Assembly: GCF_937616625.2 (NCBI RefSeq)
Contig: NC_065577.1
Location: forward strand, 22,333,501 to 22,397,500
DNA: 64,000 nucleotides
Origin: Mercurialis annua
Taxonomy: Eukaryota; Streptophyta; Magnoliopsida; Malpighiales; Euphorbiaceae
Reading direction: 5' to 3'
In this document: positions 37,905 to 49,600 of the stretch, piece after piece
Layout: each line of letters begins with the position of its first letter
How positions within the stretch are numbered: the stretch's first letter is position 1
Made by a program: the position numbers and the translations under genes
The notes under the pieces: model-generated
What the model was told of the DNA's origin: nothing
What the model saw: the letters and a program-made list of their open reading frames with translations, nothing else
The model's database searches: none

Positions 37905-40752
37905 GTTTTCATCAAGTCTGAAGATGCGATGCAGGAGCTGGCAGTAAATTTTATAAGAGCGTATTGATGTGTTAATTCTTTGGGAATAGGCTCAGTTTGA
38001 ATCGAGGTTAGTTGGATATCTTATATGATAAAATTGTAATGAAGTTATTAGGATGAGTTGTTATATAGCATCAAATGTTGCTAGGTTTTCAAGTAAAGAA
38101 TTTGAGAAATATTTTGAGGTTATCGAGTGCACATCTCACAGAGTGTTACGTCTAGCAAATATTTTATTGAGAAGTTGATTTTAAAGATTGAATTATTAAA
38201 ATATTTGAAATATTTTTAAAACGTAATTGTGCCCAGACATATCATGAACATGCATTTTGAATGTCACGAATAGGATGGCATTGAGAATTAGGTATGTTCA
38301 CTAAATAAAAGATAAATTAAAAATTGATAAATGCATAATAGTACATGCATCTCGTGCATTAGAATGGTTAGGATTGGATGCAACTCTTAGGGGATGAAAG
38401 ATGTCATCACCCTGGAGCACAATTATGTAAAACGGATTTTGTTCGATAAAGTGTTGAGAAATATATTTTGAAACGAACTCGCGAGTCACATTATGATAAA
38501 TGTATTTATAAAGTTGTCGGATTTCAAAGGATTTTGAAACTGCTACCGAAAGGTAGCTAGACAAATACTCTATGATGATGGGGATGGATATTGGACGTTT
38601 ACGTTGTGAATGATTGGTCTTTAGTATCAGAATCTTGTGGCTTTAAGTAAGAATGATTTTAAGGTTGCACTCGAGATATAGTTGTGCTAAAAGCAGTATA
38701 GAATTTTTAGAATAGAAAGCTTTCGGGATAATTTTCGAATTAAGATTTAAGGATTTTGTGGATTAAGGATGTTGGTTATGCTCCATGTGTTTGGTTACAC
38801 TATATTTTCGTTTTTAACGAGAATTCATCTTCTCAGTTTTGAAAATGTCCAAGTATTTTGGTGTATCGATATAAATGTATTTTTTATAAACAAGATATTT
38901 CATATTGCAAATTTTACTTTGCTGAGTAAAGATAGATATTTTGTCAAAATTGAATTAAAGGGATAATAAATTTTTCACTGGAGCGATTTCTTCAATTGTA
39001 TTTTTGACAAAATAAATAAATAAATAAAATAATTTAAATTAGAAATGATTTAAATTTTAATGTATTGAAACGTTTATATGTATTTTGAATATGGAGAATT
39101 TTTCCACGATTTTACTTTTACGAGAAAATGTATAAATTGATATTAGCGAGTTTGGTTTAAAGAGAACATAAATTTTTCCAGTCGAATTGTTTCATAAATT
39201 TGCAAACGTATTAAAAAGTAAGGGAAAATATCGAATTCAAATTGTGGAAATTTTGAAAATTTTCAAAGGGTATAAACCGATGAATTTTTAACGGTAAAGG
39301 TATTTCGATTTTGAATGCAAAAGGAGGTGTAAGACGTAGTCTTTTGAAGTAGAAAATTTTGTATATAAAATATTTTGTATTAAAATATTTTAAACCCACG
39401 GAGGTTGGTTTTGAGCATAACTAACAATCCGGTCGCAGTAAACTGGTCATGGTGATCTCTAGTTGTATATGAGGTTATAGTCAATTGATTAAATAATTTT
39501 GAGAATTTGAGTTTGATTGGGATATAAGAGTTAGTTGATTTGAGAATCGGAAATCAGGGTTAATAGGTTTCGACAATCATGATTGGTTGATCGATTTTGT
39601 TAATTATTGATATTATTGTAATGTTTAGGTCAGTGGTTAAACCCTTGGTGTGAGCGACAAAAATTAGGTTGTGAAATTAAGTGAGATGCAATTGGTGTTT
39701 AGCTTAGTTGGGACATTATGTTTCTAAATGATTGAAGGAATCATTGTAATTGAGATTCTTTATTGCTAATCTGGAGATTCTATTATTATGAGTTAAGTTC
39801 ACGTTTTCTTGGGAAAAACGGTATGTGTCTTGTGTTTTATGATTCACAAGTTAATGGTATTAACGAGTTGGTATTAATCATCAGGATTGAATGATTATTA
39901 TAGTGCCGTTGTGGAATCAAAATATTATTTGAAGTTTATTGGGTTTTGTTATCAGTTATTTTGATGTCGAGATGTTATAAGTGGAAATAAAAAATTATTT
40001 TAGACCGTTAGATTTTATCGGCTATGTTTGCAGTGTTATTGTTCGTTTGAGGCAAAAGAGTTTGGAATTGTAAGAACTATAGTCGATCTTAGTGCTTGAT
40101 CTAAAATTTTTGATATTTAGGATTTTATAATAGATGAGTTTCTAGCTGGTTTGGAAGCCACTCCGGTATAGAGAAATTGTTACTCTCAGTTGAAATATTA
40201 TGTTATTATTAGTTGGGGCATCTATTGCTAGAAACAGAATTTGGTGCATATGCGTGTTGTGATCGCTTATATTGCGAAATAGTGTCAATTTTGAGATTCG
40301 CGATTCGTTCTTAATTATCCTAAATATATCAGCCGAGCGTTGTATAATAGAGTTGTTTTATCTTAGTTGATTTCACCTAGAGTTGCGTTATCGTTTGTGC
40401 CTGGTGGGAGTTGTGTCTATAATTTGGTGACCTTTGAACGTGTTCGGTTTTTCCATTGGAGGTATTGAGTTGCTTTGAGGGACAACCTGTTGAGTTTTTG
40501 CTTACGCGTGTGCGTATATCTTTGAACATGGAAGACCTTTGACTACAGTTGGGTTGGTTTCTTGGTTGACAACCGTTCTTTAATGACATAGGTCGTTTTT
40601 AGTTTCATTGTTTTTGTTGTCCTGGTTTACGTTGGGTATCTTGTGGATGCGTTTTCTTATCGGATTTGTTCATTTTATTCCGCTAGACGTATAACTTTAT
40701 GTTATATGGTACGTCGATGGTTTTATTTTAAATTCGAGGACGAATTTTTATT

Positions 40753-40765
40753 AAGTTAGGGAGAA
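40753..40765 (+). promoter_or_regulatory. Polypurine tract of element B
   Basis: AAGTTAGGGAGAA abuts the 3' LTR, preceded by the family-conserved AATTCGAGGACGAATTTTTA. It is the plus-strand primer. Confidence 0.8.
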
Positions 40766-43647
40766 TGTAATACCCCATAAATTTTCTTTAAATTTTCCGA
40801 TGAGTTTCCCGGTAATTTTTCAGGTCATTTTATATATCGCGGTTCAATTATTAGGTTCGGGTCTGCTCACTTTGTTTTTGTGGTTCAACCAACCACCAGC
40901 ATCGAATCAGGTCTCGAAAGAGACCTGACTCATTCTTTGGTTCTCGTTCGAGAAATGGAATTCTCGAATAAGACACCAACGTTTATACTGTGTCTCGTTC
41001 GAGAATTCCATTTCTCGAACGAGACACCGGTTCTTTTTACCGGTCTCGTTCGAGACCAGCCATACCCTTCCGAGGATCGCATTTTGGACCAAGTTTTCTC
41101 TTCTTTCGAAACTGTATTTAAACCAAACTCAAGTCCTAATTCAATCTCCACACTCCAAATAAACCCTAGCCGTCTTTAGCATTTGTTTTCCCTAAGAATT
41201 GAAGCTGTTATCGTCCTTCAAAGTCGCTGCCTCGGTAAGTTTCCTTAATTCATTGAATTCAGATTTGGCTTATTAACAGCAACTCCATATTTTTTATCGT
41301 TCTCTTTCGTTTCTAGATCGAAATTAATTTCATTTGATCCCGGAGATTCTAGACTCACATATCTTCGATTCCCTATCTCGTTTTCGCAAGACGGTACGTA
41401 ATCGACCTCGTTTCAATCGCCGCTGTTTTACCGTTTCGTTTGTTACATGAAAATTGTTCTAGCTTCTACATGTTCTGCTGAATAATTTCATCTTTCCTTT
41501 GGTGTTGTTTTCATTTTCTGGATGCTATTGGGTCTCCGGGGGTGTTAGAGATTCGTAACTAAGTTGTTTGGGTTGTGTTGTTTACGGTTTGGTTCATCGT
41601 TATTTTCTGCCGTGTTGTTTAATTTGTTTTGAAATTTAAATTCTGCTTTCAGTTAATGTATTGTTCTAGGGTCATGTTGTATATTGGTTAAATGATTAGT
41701 GTTGATTGTTTGTAATTGAGGTTGTTGTGTTAGCATTATATTTTCAATGATTTAAGGCTTAAGAAACATTACAGTAGCTAAGTAAAATGGAGTATTGTTG
41801 AAAGATTCATACATGGCGGGGATTTGGTTGTTTTTGAATGAAGGAGATGGAAAATTTGCCACTATGATCACCATCATGTTTTTTTCAAAACAACTTAATG
41901 CTTAAGTTTAAATTATAAATAGATTTTGTTTTAATAATAACTTTCGAATTTCGATTGATTGTAAATTTGTAATTGTAAACAATAAGTGTTACAATTTAAA
42001 TTAATATAATTACTCGGGTAATTATATTTGTTTTTGATTACCAAAGTGGCTAAATTACAATTTAGCCCTTAATCATTTTATAACTTAATTAATTAAGTTT
42101 TTGGTTAGTAACTTCATATTTTGTATTAATTATAAACAAAAGTAATTAATTTGATTCCGAATATTAAATTGGCTAAAGTGCAGTATAGTCCTTAATTGAC
42201 TAATGTACAATTTAGTCCTTAAAACTTTTATGAACTTAAAATGGCTAGGTTTTTGGGTTGTAATTTGGGTTACTTGAAATTGAAGTTATTGAGTTATGCA
42301 TTTAAAATGGATTATTATTTTGTAAATATAAACCCGGGTTTATAATTGATAAACGTTTAAGTCGGGTTAGACTTGGGTCACCCGACAAGTGAGGTTAGCT
42401 TGGTAGTTATTGGTAACTCGGCTAACCCACTATTTGGAAATTAATTATTATTTAAATATTATTAAATAATATTTGTAAATTGGATTTTTAAGCGAGAACT
42501 CAATAAACTTGCATTAATTGGGCTTTATCACCTATTGGGTATTTTTGGTATTGTTCTAGATTGTTTTATCCCAATGTGTTGTTTGTGCTAGTCCTATGTG
42601 GTGTCTAGTACTCTCTAGAGTTAGGGTCTGTTTTTAATAATTATTTATTTGTCTAGACTCGTCTACTCTTCGTGCTTTAGAGGCGAACCAGGATTAGTTG
42701 CTTGCCGGTTATCACGTGGATTAGCAAGCAGTGAGTTTGTACTTACTATTTACCGCTTTATTAAGTAAATTGTTGTTTTAATATTAAATATATATATTGT
42801 ACATATATTGCGAACTGTTTTTATATTATGGCTTTTAGTTAGAACATGCTACCTAATGGGCATCATTAGGAGGACTGCGTGCGTACCAGTAATGATCTGG
42901 GTAAGGTATTTATGGAAATGTGGTAACTCGGTGTGAGCATAGCTCTCGGGACCAAATAGAGTAACTCGGTGTAGCACAGCTCTCGGGACTCTGAAAATGG
43001 TAAAAGTGTGGTCAGTGGTAACTCGGTGTAGCTCAGCTCTCGGGACCAGGTCTCGTGGGTTATGTTTATTATTTAGAATTATGGATTAGAGTTCCAACTA
43101 TTATTCGTAATATCGTTATTAAATGCTTTAAACGGTTTTAAAGGTCTTCCACTTGATAAATGTAAATAGTGGTATAAACTCATCTCAGTATATCTGACCC
43201 CGTTGTTTTCCCAATTTTTCCCAGGGTTATGATCTGAGAGAGTCTGGTGATCTCCGTATTTACTTTCCTCGGAGGTTTCATTTATTTTAGTAAAACTATC
43301 AAACTGTTTTATTCTTAGACCACAGTAGTTGACTAGACGTCTTTATTTTTATTATAGTTGTTTATCGGATTGGTCCGACTGGATATAATGCTTTGGCATG
43401 TTTATACTGCTTACTCTGTTTACTTTTTATGCCATATTGGAAACTCGTAGTTGAACGAGTATTTATAATATTAAATGTTGAATATTATAACGGCTAGAAT
43501 TAGGCTGAAGTCTCGATTGCCCCCGAGCATTGATTTTCTTGCAGGTTTATTATAATTGTATGTTAACCAAAAGGCTAGCGACGGGTTTTGGTACTACATT
43601 ACCCATACCCTAGGGCTGGTCACGATTCATGAAAATGGGTCGTGACA
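40766..43647 (+). mobile_element. 3' LTR of element B
   Basis: 2,882 bases, same ends as the 5' LTR and collinear throughout. It differs by scattered substitutions and small indels, including loss of the second arm of the TGGTTCAACC hairpin near 40884-40900. Open frames here (40880-41179 and antisense) are palindrome artefacts also seen in the 5' LTR. Confidence 0.92.
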
Positions 43648-43652
43648 TTTTT
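43648..43652 (+). repeat. Right target-site duplication of element B
   Basis: TTTTT after CGTGACA, matching 33240-33244. Confidence 0.85.
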
Positions 43653-46600
43653 AGTTATTTAAGCCAAACGTTTACAAACGTTACTAAACAAATCCAAACG
43701 TTTCACATTTTCAGCGATTTAAGCCGAACGTTTACAAACGTTAGGAAACAAATCCAAACGTTGAAAATGTTACGAAACAAATCCAAATGTTCCACCTTTT
43801 TAGCGATTTAAGACAAACTTTTACAAACGTTCAAAACGAATCAAAACGTTTCACCTATTTAGCGATTTAATCCAAACGTTTACAAACGTTACGAAACAAA
43901 TCCAAACGTTTTACCTTTTTAGCGATTGAAGCCAAACGTTAACAAACGTTACGAAACAAAACCAAACGTTTCACCTTTTTAGCGATTTAAGCCAAATGTT
44001 TAAAACATTACGAAACCAATCCAAACGTTTAAAACGATACAAAGAAATCAAAACATTTAATTTTTTTAGCGATTTATGCCAAACGTTTACAAACGTTACG
44101 AAACAAATCCAAACGTTTAAAACGTTATGAAACCAATCCAAACGTTTCTCCTTTTTAGAGATTTAAGACAAACGTTCACAAACGTTACGAAAAAAACCAA
44201 ACCTTTCACCTTTTTAGGAATTTAAGCCAAACGTTTACAAACGGTACGAAACAAATTCAGACGTTTCATATTTTTAGCGAGTTAAGCCAAACGTTTACAA
44301 ACGTTGCGTAACAAATCCAAATGATTAAAACATCACGAAAAAAATCCAAACGTTTCACCTTTTTAGCGATTTAAGCCAAACGTTTACAAACGTTACGAAA
44401 CAAAACAAAACATTTCACCTATTTAGCAATTTAAGCCAAACGTTTGAAATGTTACGAAACCAATCCAAACTTTTGAAACGTTACGAAACAAATCCAAACG
44501 TTTCACCTTTTTAGCGATTGAATCAAAACGTTTACAAACTTTACAAAACAAATCCAAATGTTTCATATTTTTAGCGATTTAAGTCAAACATTTACAAACG
44601 TTACGAAACAAATCCAAATGTTTCACATTTTTAGTTATTTAAGCCAAACGTTTACAAATGATACGAAATAAAACCAAACGTTTACAAACGTTAAGAAACA
44701 AAACCTAACATTTCACCTTTTTAGCGATTTAAGCCAAACTTTTAGAAACACTACGAAGCAAATCCAAACGTTTCACATTTTTAGGGATTTAAGCCAAAAG
44801 TTTAAAACGTTACAAAACCAATCCAAACGATTAAAACATTACGAAACAAATCCAAATGTTTCACCTTTTTAACGATTTAAGTCAAATGTTTAAAAACATT
44901 ACAAAACAAATCCAAACCACCTTTTTAGCGATTTAAGCCAAACGTTTACAAATGTTACGAAACAAATCTAAACGTTTCCCCTTTTTAGGGATTGAAGGCA
45001 AACGTTTACAAATGCTACGAAACAACTCTAGACGTTTCCCCTTTTTAGAGATTTAAGCCAAACATTTAAAACGTTACAATACCAATCCAAACATTTACAA
45101 ACGTTACGAAATAAAACCAAATGTTTCATCTATTTAGCAATGTAAACAAAACATTTACAAATGTTACAAAACAAAATAAAACCATTCACCTTTTTACAGA
45201 TTTAAGCAAAACGTTTACAAATTTTACGAAACAAAACCAAAAGTTTCACCTTTTTAGCGATATAAGCCAAACGTTTAAAATGTTACAAAAACAAATCCAA
45301 ACGTTTGTAAATGTTACGAAACAAATCCAAACGTTTCACCTTTTTAGCGATTTAAGCCAGACGTTTACAAACGTTATGAAACAAATCCAAACGTTCCACA
45401 TTTTTAGAGACTTAAGCCAAACATTTAGAAATATTACGAAATAAATCCAAAAGTTTAAAAAGTTACGAAACAAATCCAAACGTTTAACCTTTTTAGCAAT
45501 TTAAGCCAAACTCTTACAAACATTACTAAACAAAACCAAACGTTTCATCTTTTTAGTTATTTAAGCCAAGCGTTTACAAACGTTACTAAACAAATCCAAA
45601 TGTTTCACATTTTAAGGGATTTAAGCCGAACGTTTACAAACGTTATGAAATAAATCAAAACGTTTAAAATGTTGCGAAACAAATCCAAACGTTTCACCTT
45701 TTTAGCGATTTAAGCAAAACTATTACAAATGTTACAAAATGAATCGAAACGTTTCACCTATTTAGCGAGTTAATCCAAACGTTTACAAACGTTACGGAAC
45801 AAATCAATAAGTTTCACCTATTTAGCGATTTAAGCCAAACATTAACAAACGTTACGAAACAAAGCCAAACGTTTCACCTTTTTAGCGAATTAAGCCAAAT
45901 GTTTAAAACATTACAAAACCAATCCAAACGTTTAAAACAATACGAAAGAAATCTAAACGTTTCACATTATTAGCGATTTATGCCAAACGTTTACAAACGT
46001 TACGAAACAAATCCAGACGTTTAAAACGTTACGAAACCAATCCAAACGTTTTCTCTTTTTAGCGATTTAAGCCAAACCTTTACAAACGTTACGAAACAAA
46101 ACCAAACCTTTCCTTTTTAGCAATTTAAGCCAACCGTTTACAAACGTTACGAAACAAATTCAGACGTTTCATATTTTTAGCGAGTTAAGCCAAACGTTTC
46201 CAAACGCTACGAAACAAATCCAAATGATTAAAACGTCACGAAACAAATCCAAACATTTCACCTTTTTAGCGATTTAAGCCAAACGTTTACAAACGTTACG
46301 AAACAAAAAAAAAAACATTTCACCTTCTTAGTGATTTAAGCAAAACGTTAGAAACGTTATGAAACCAATCCAAACTTTTGAAACGTTACGAAACAAATCC
46401 AAACGTTTAACCTTTTTAGCGATTGAAGCAAAACGTTTACAAACGTTAGAAAACAAATCTAAACGTTTCACATTTTTAGCGATTTAAGTCAAACATTTAC
46501 AAACATTACGAAACAAATCCAAATGTTTCACATTTTTAGCTATTTAAACCAAACGTTTACAAACGATACGAAACAAAACCAAATGTTTACAAAAGTTACG

Positions 46601-49600
46601 AAACAAAACCAAACGTTTTACCTTTTTAGCGATTTAAGCCAAACTTTTAGAAATAGTACGAAGCAAATCCAAACGTTTCACATTTTTAGGGATTTAAGCT
46701 AAAAGTTTAAAACGTTACAAAACCAATCCAAACGTTTAAAATGTTACGAAACAAATCCAAATATTTCACCTTTTTAGCGATTTAAGTCAAATGTTTACAA
46801 ACATTACAAAACAAATCCAAACGTTCACCTTTTTAGTGATTTAAATCAAACGTTTACAAATGTTACGAAACAAATATAAACGTTTCCGCTTTTTAGAGAT
46901 TGAATCCAAACGTTTACAAATGCTACGAAAAAAATCCAGCATTTCCCCTCTTTAGAGATTTAAGCCAAACATTTAAAACGTTGTAATATCAATCCAAACG
47001 TTTACAAACGTTACGAAACAAAACCAAATATTTCATCTATTTAGCAATGTAAGCAAAACAATTACAAATGTAACAAAACAAAATAAAACATTTCACCTTT
47101 TTAGAGATTTATGCAAAACGTTTACAAATTTTACGAAACAAAACCAAACGTTTCACCTTTTTAGCGATTTAAGCCTAACGTTTAAAATGTTACAAAAACA
47201 AATCCAAACGTTTGTATATGTTACAAAACAAATCCAAACGTTTGTAAACGTTACGAAACAAATCCAAATGTTTCACCTTTTTAGCGATTTAAGCAAAACA
47301 TTTACAAACGTTACGAAACAAATCCAAACGTTTTACCTTTTCAGTGATTTAAGCCAAACGTTTACAAAAGTTATGAAACAAATCCAAACTTTTCCCATTT
47401 TTAGAGATTTAAGCCAAACGTTTAGAAGTGTTACGAAATAAATCCAAAAGTTTAAAACGTTACGAAACCAATCCAAATATTTCCTCTTTTTAGCGATTTA
47501 AGCCAAACGTTTACAAACGTTACGAAAAAAAACCAAACGTTTCACCTTTTTAGTTATTTAAGCCAAACGTTTACAAATGTTACTAAACAAATCCAAACGT
47601 TTCACATTTTAAGGGATTTAAGCCAAACATTTACAAACGTTACGAAACAAATTCAAACGTTTAAAATGTTGCGAAACAAATTTAAATGTTTCACCTTTTT
47701 AGCGATTTAATCCAAACTTTTACAAACGTTACAAAACGAATCGAAACGTTTCACCTATTTAGCGAGTTAATCCAAACCTTTACAAACGTTTCACATATTT
47801 AGCGATTTAAGCCAAACATTAACAAACGTTACGAAAGAAAGCCAAACGTTTCACCTTTTTAGTGATTTAAGCCAAATGTTTAAAACATTACGAAACCAAT
47901 CCAAACGTTTAAAACGATACAAAAAAAATCCAAACGTTTCACATTATTTGCGATTTATGCCAAACGTTTACAAACGTTACGAAACAAATCCAAATGTTTA
48001 AAACGCTACGAAACCAATCCAAACGTTTCCCCTTTTTAGCGATTTAAGCCAAACATTAACAAAAGTTACGAAACAAAGCCAAACTTTTCACCTTTTTAGC
48101 GATTTTAGCAAATGTTTATGACATTACGAAAACAATCCAAACGTTTAAAATGATACGAAAGAAATCCAAACGTTTCCATTATTTGCGATTTATGCCCAGC
48201 GTTTACAAACGTTACGAAACAAATCCAAACGTTAAAAACGTTACGAAACCAATCCAAACGTTTCCCCTTTTAAGCGATTTAAGCCAAACGTTTACAAACA
48301 TTACGAAACAAAACCAAACGTGTCACCTTTGTAGCGATTTAAGCCAAACGTTTACAAACGTTGCAAAACAAATCCAAACGTTTCATATTTTTAGGGATTT
48401 AAGCAAAATGTTAACAAACGTTATGAAACAAATCCAAACGTTCCACCTTTTTAGCGATTTAAGCCAAACGTTTACAAACGTTTCGAAACAAAACTAGACA
48501 TTTCAACTTTTTAGCGAATAAAGCCAAACGTTTGAAATGTTATGAAACCAATCTAAACGTCACCTTTTTAGCGATTTAAGGCAAACATTTACAGACGTTA
48601 CGAAACAAAACCAAATGTTTCACCATTTTAGCGATTTAAGCCAAATGTTTAGAAACATTACGAAAAAAATCCAAAAGTTTCACATTTTTAGCGATTTAAG
48701 CAAAAAGTTTAAAATGTTACAAAACCAATCGAAACGTTTAAAACGTTACGAAACATATCCAAATGTTTCACCTTTTTAGAGATTTAAGTCAAATGTTTAC
48801 AAATATTATAAAACAAACGTTTCAACTTTTTAGCGATTTAAGACAAACATTTACAAATGTTACGAAACAAATCCAAACGTTTCCCTTTTTAGAGATTTAA
48901 GCCAAACATTGAAAACGTTACAATACCAATTCAAATGTTACGAAACAAAACCAAACGTTTCCCCTTTTTAGCAATTTAAGCCAAACATTTACAAATGTTA
49001 CAAAACAAAATAAAACATTTCACCTTTTTATCTATTTAAGCCAAACGTTTACAAATGTTACGAAACAAAACAAAACGTTTCACCTTTTTAGCGATTTAAG
49101 CCAAATGTTTAAAATGTTTCAAAACAAATCCAAAAATTTGTAAACGTTACGAAACAAATCCAGACGATTCACCTTTTTAACGATTTGAGCAAAACGTTTA
49201 CAAACGTTACGAAACAAATCCAAACGTTTCCCATTTTTAGCGATTTAAGCCAAACATTTAAAACGTTACAATACCAATCCAAACGTTACGAAACAAAACC
49301 AAACGTTTCCCCTTTTTAGCAATTTAAGCCAAACATTTACAAATGTTACAAAACAAAATAAAACATTTCACCTTTTTATCGATTTAAGCCAAACGTTTAC
49401 AAATGTTACGAAACAAAACCAAACATTTTACCTTTTTAGCGATTTAAACCAAACGTTTAAAATGTTTCGAAACAAAACCAAACGTTTGTAAAGTACGAAA
49501 CAAATCCAGACGATTCGCCTTTTTAACGATTTGAGCAAAACGTTTACAAACGTTACGAAACAAATCCAAATGTTTTCCCTTTTTAGCGATTTCAGCCAAA

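Larger units (their letters stand above)
36146..40765 (+). other. Non-coding interior of element B
   Basis: 4.6 kb of AT-rich sequence in which I find no gag, protease, RT, RNase H or integrase motif and no open frame above about 90 codons. It is not random debris: it aligns with the interior of C at several places. These are the 160 bases after the primer site, the near-palindrome ACCGGTATATTAATACACCGG (37883-37904) against 54803-54824, the word GTCATCACCCTGG (near 38404) against the reverse strand near 54305, and the last 40 bases before the LTR. Conservation of a non-coding interior is typical of LARD families, where the RNA itself carries packaging or priming signals; that role is inferred. 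Confidence 0.8.
33245..43647 (+). mobile_element. Complete LTR retrotransposon B, gypsy-type, non-coding interior (LARD-like)
   Basis: 10,403 bases: 5' LTR (33245-36145), primer binding site (36150-36161), interior (to 40765), purine tract, 3' LTR (40766-43647), flanked by TTTTT. LTRs start TGTAATACCCCATA and end CGTGACA. The interior has no recognisable gag or pol and no long open frame. The length, long LTRs and absent coding fit a large retrotransposon derivative that would depend on proteins from a coding relative; element A has matching LTR and purine-tract sequence plus a pol tail. The first ~140 aligned bases of the two LTRs show about six substitutions and one short deletion by eye, so the insertion is not very recent. 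Confidence 0.9.

Noticed and set aside
33395..41179. Overlapping sense and antisense open frames in the B LTRs (33425-33667, 40880-41179 and reverse)
   Set aside because: They arise from the TCTCGTTCGAGA palindromes, which read similarly on both strands, and they recur at matching places in both LTRs. No protein motif is present.
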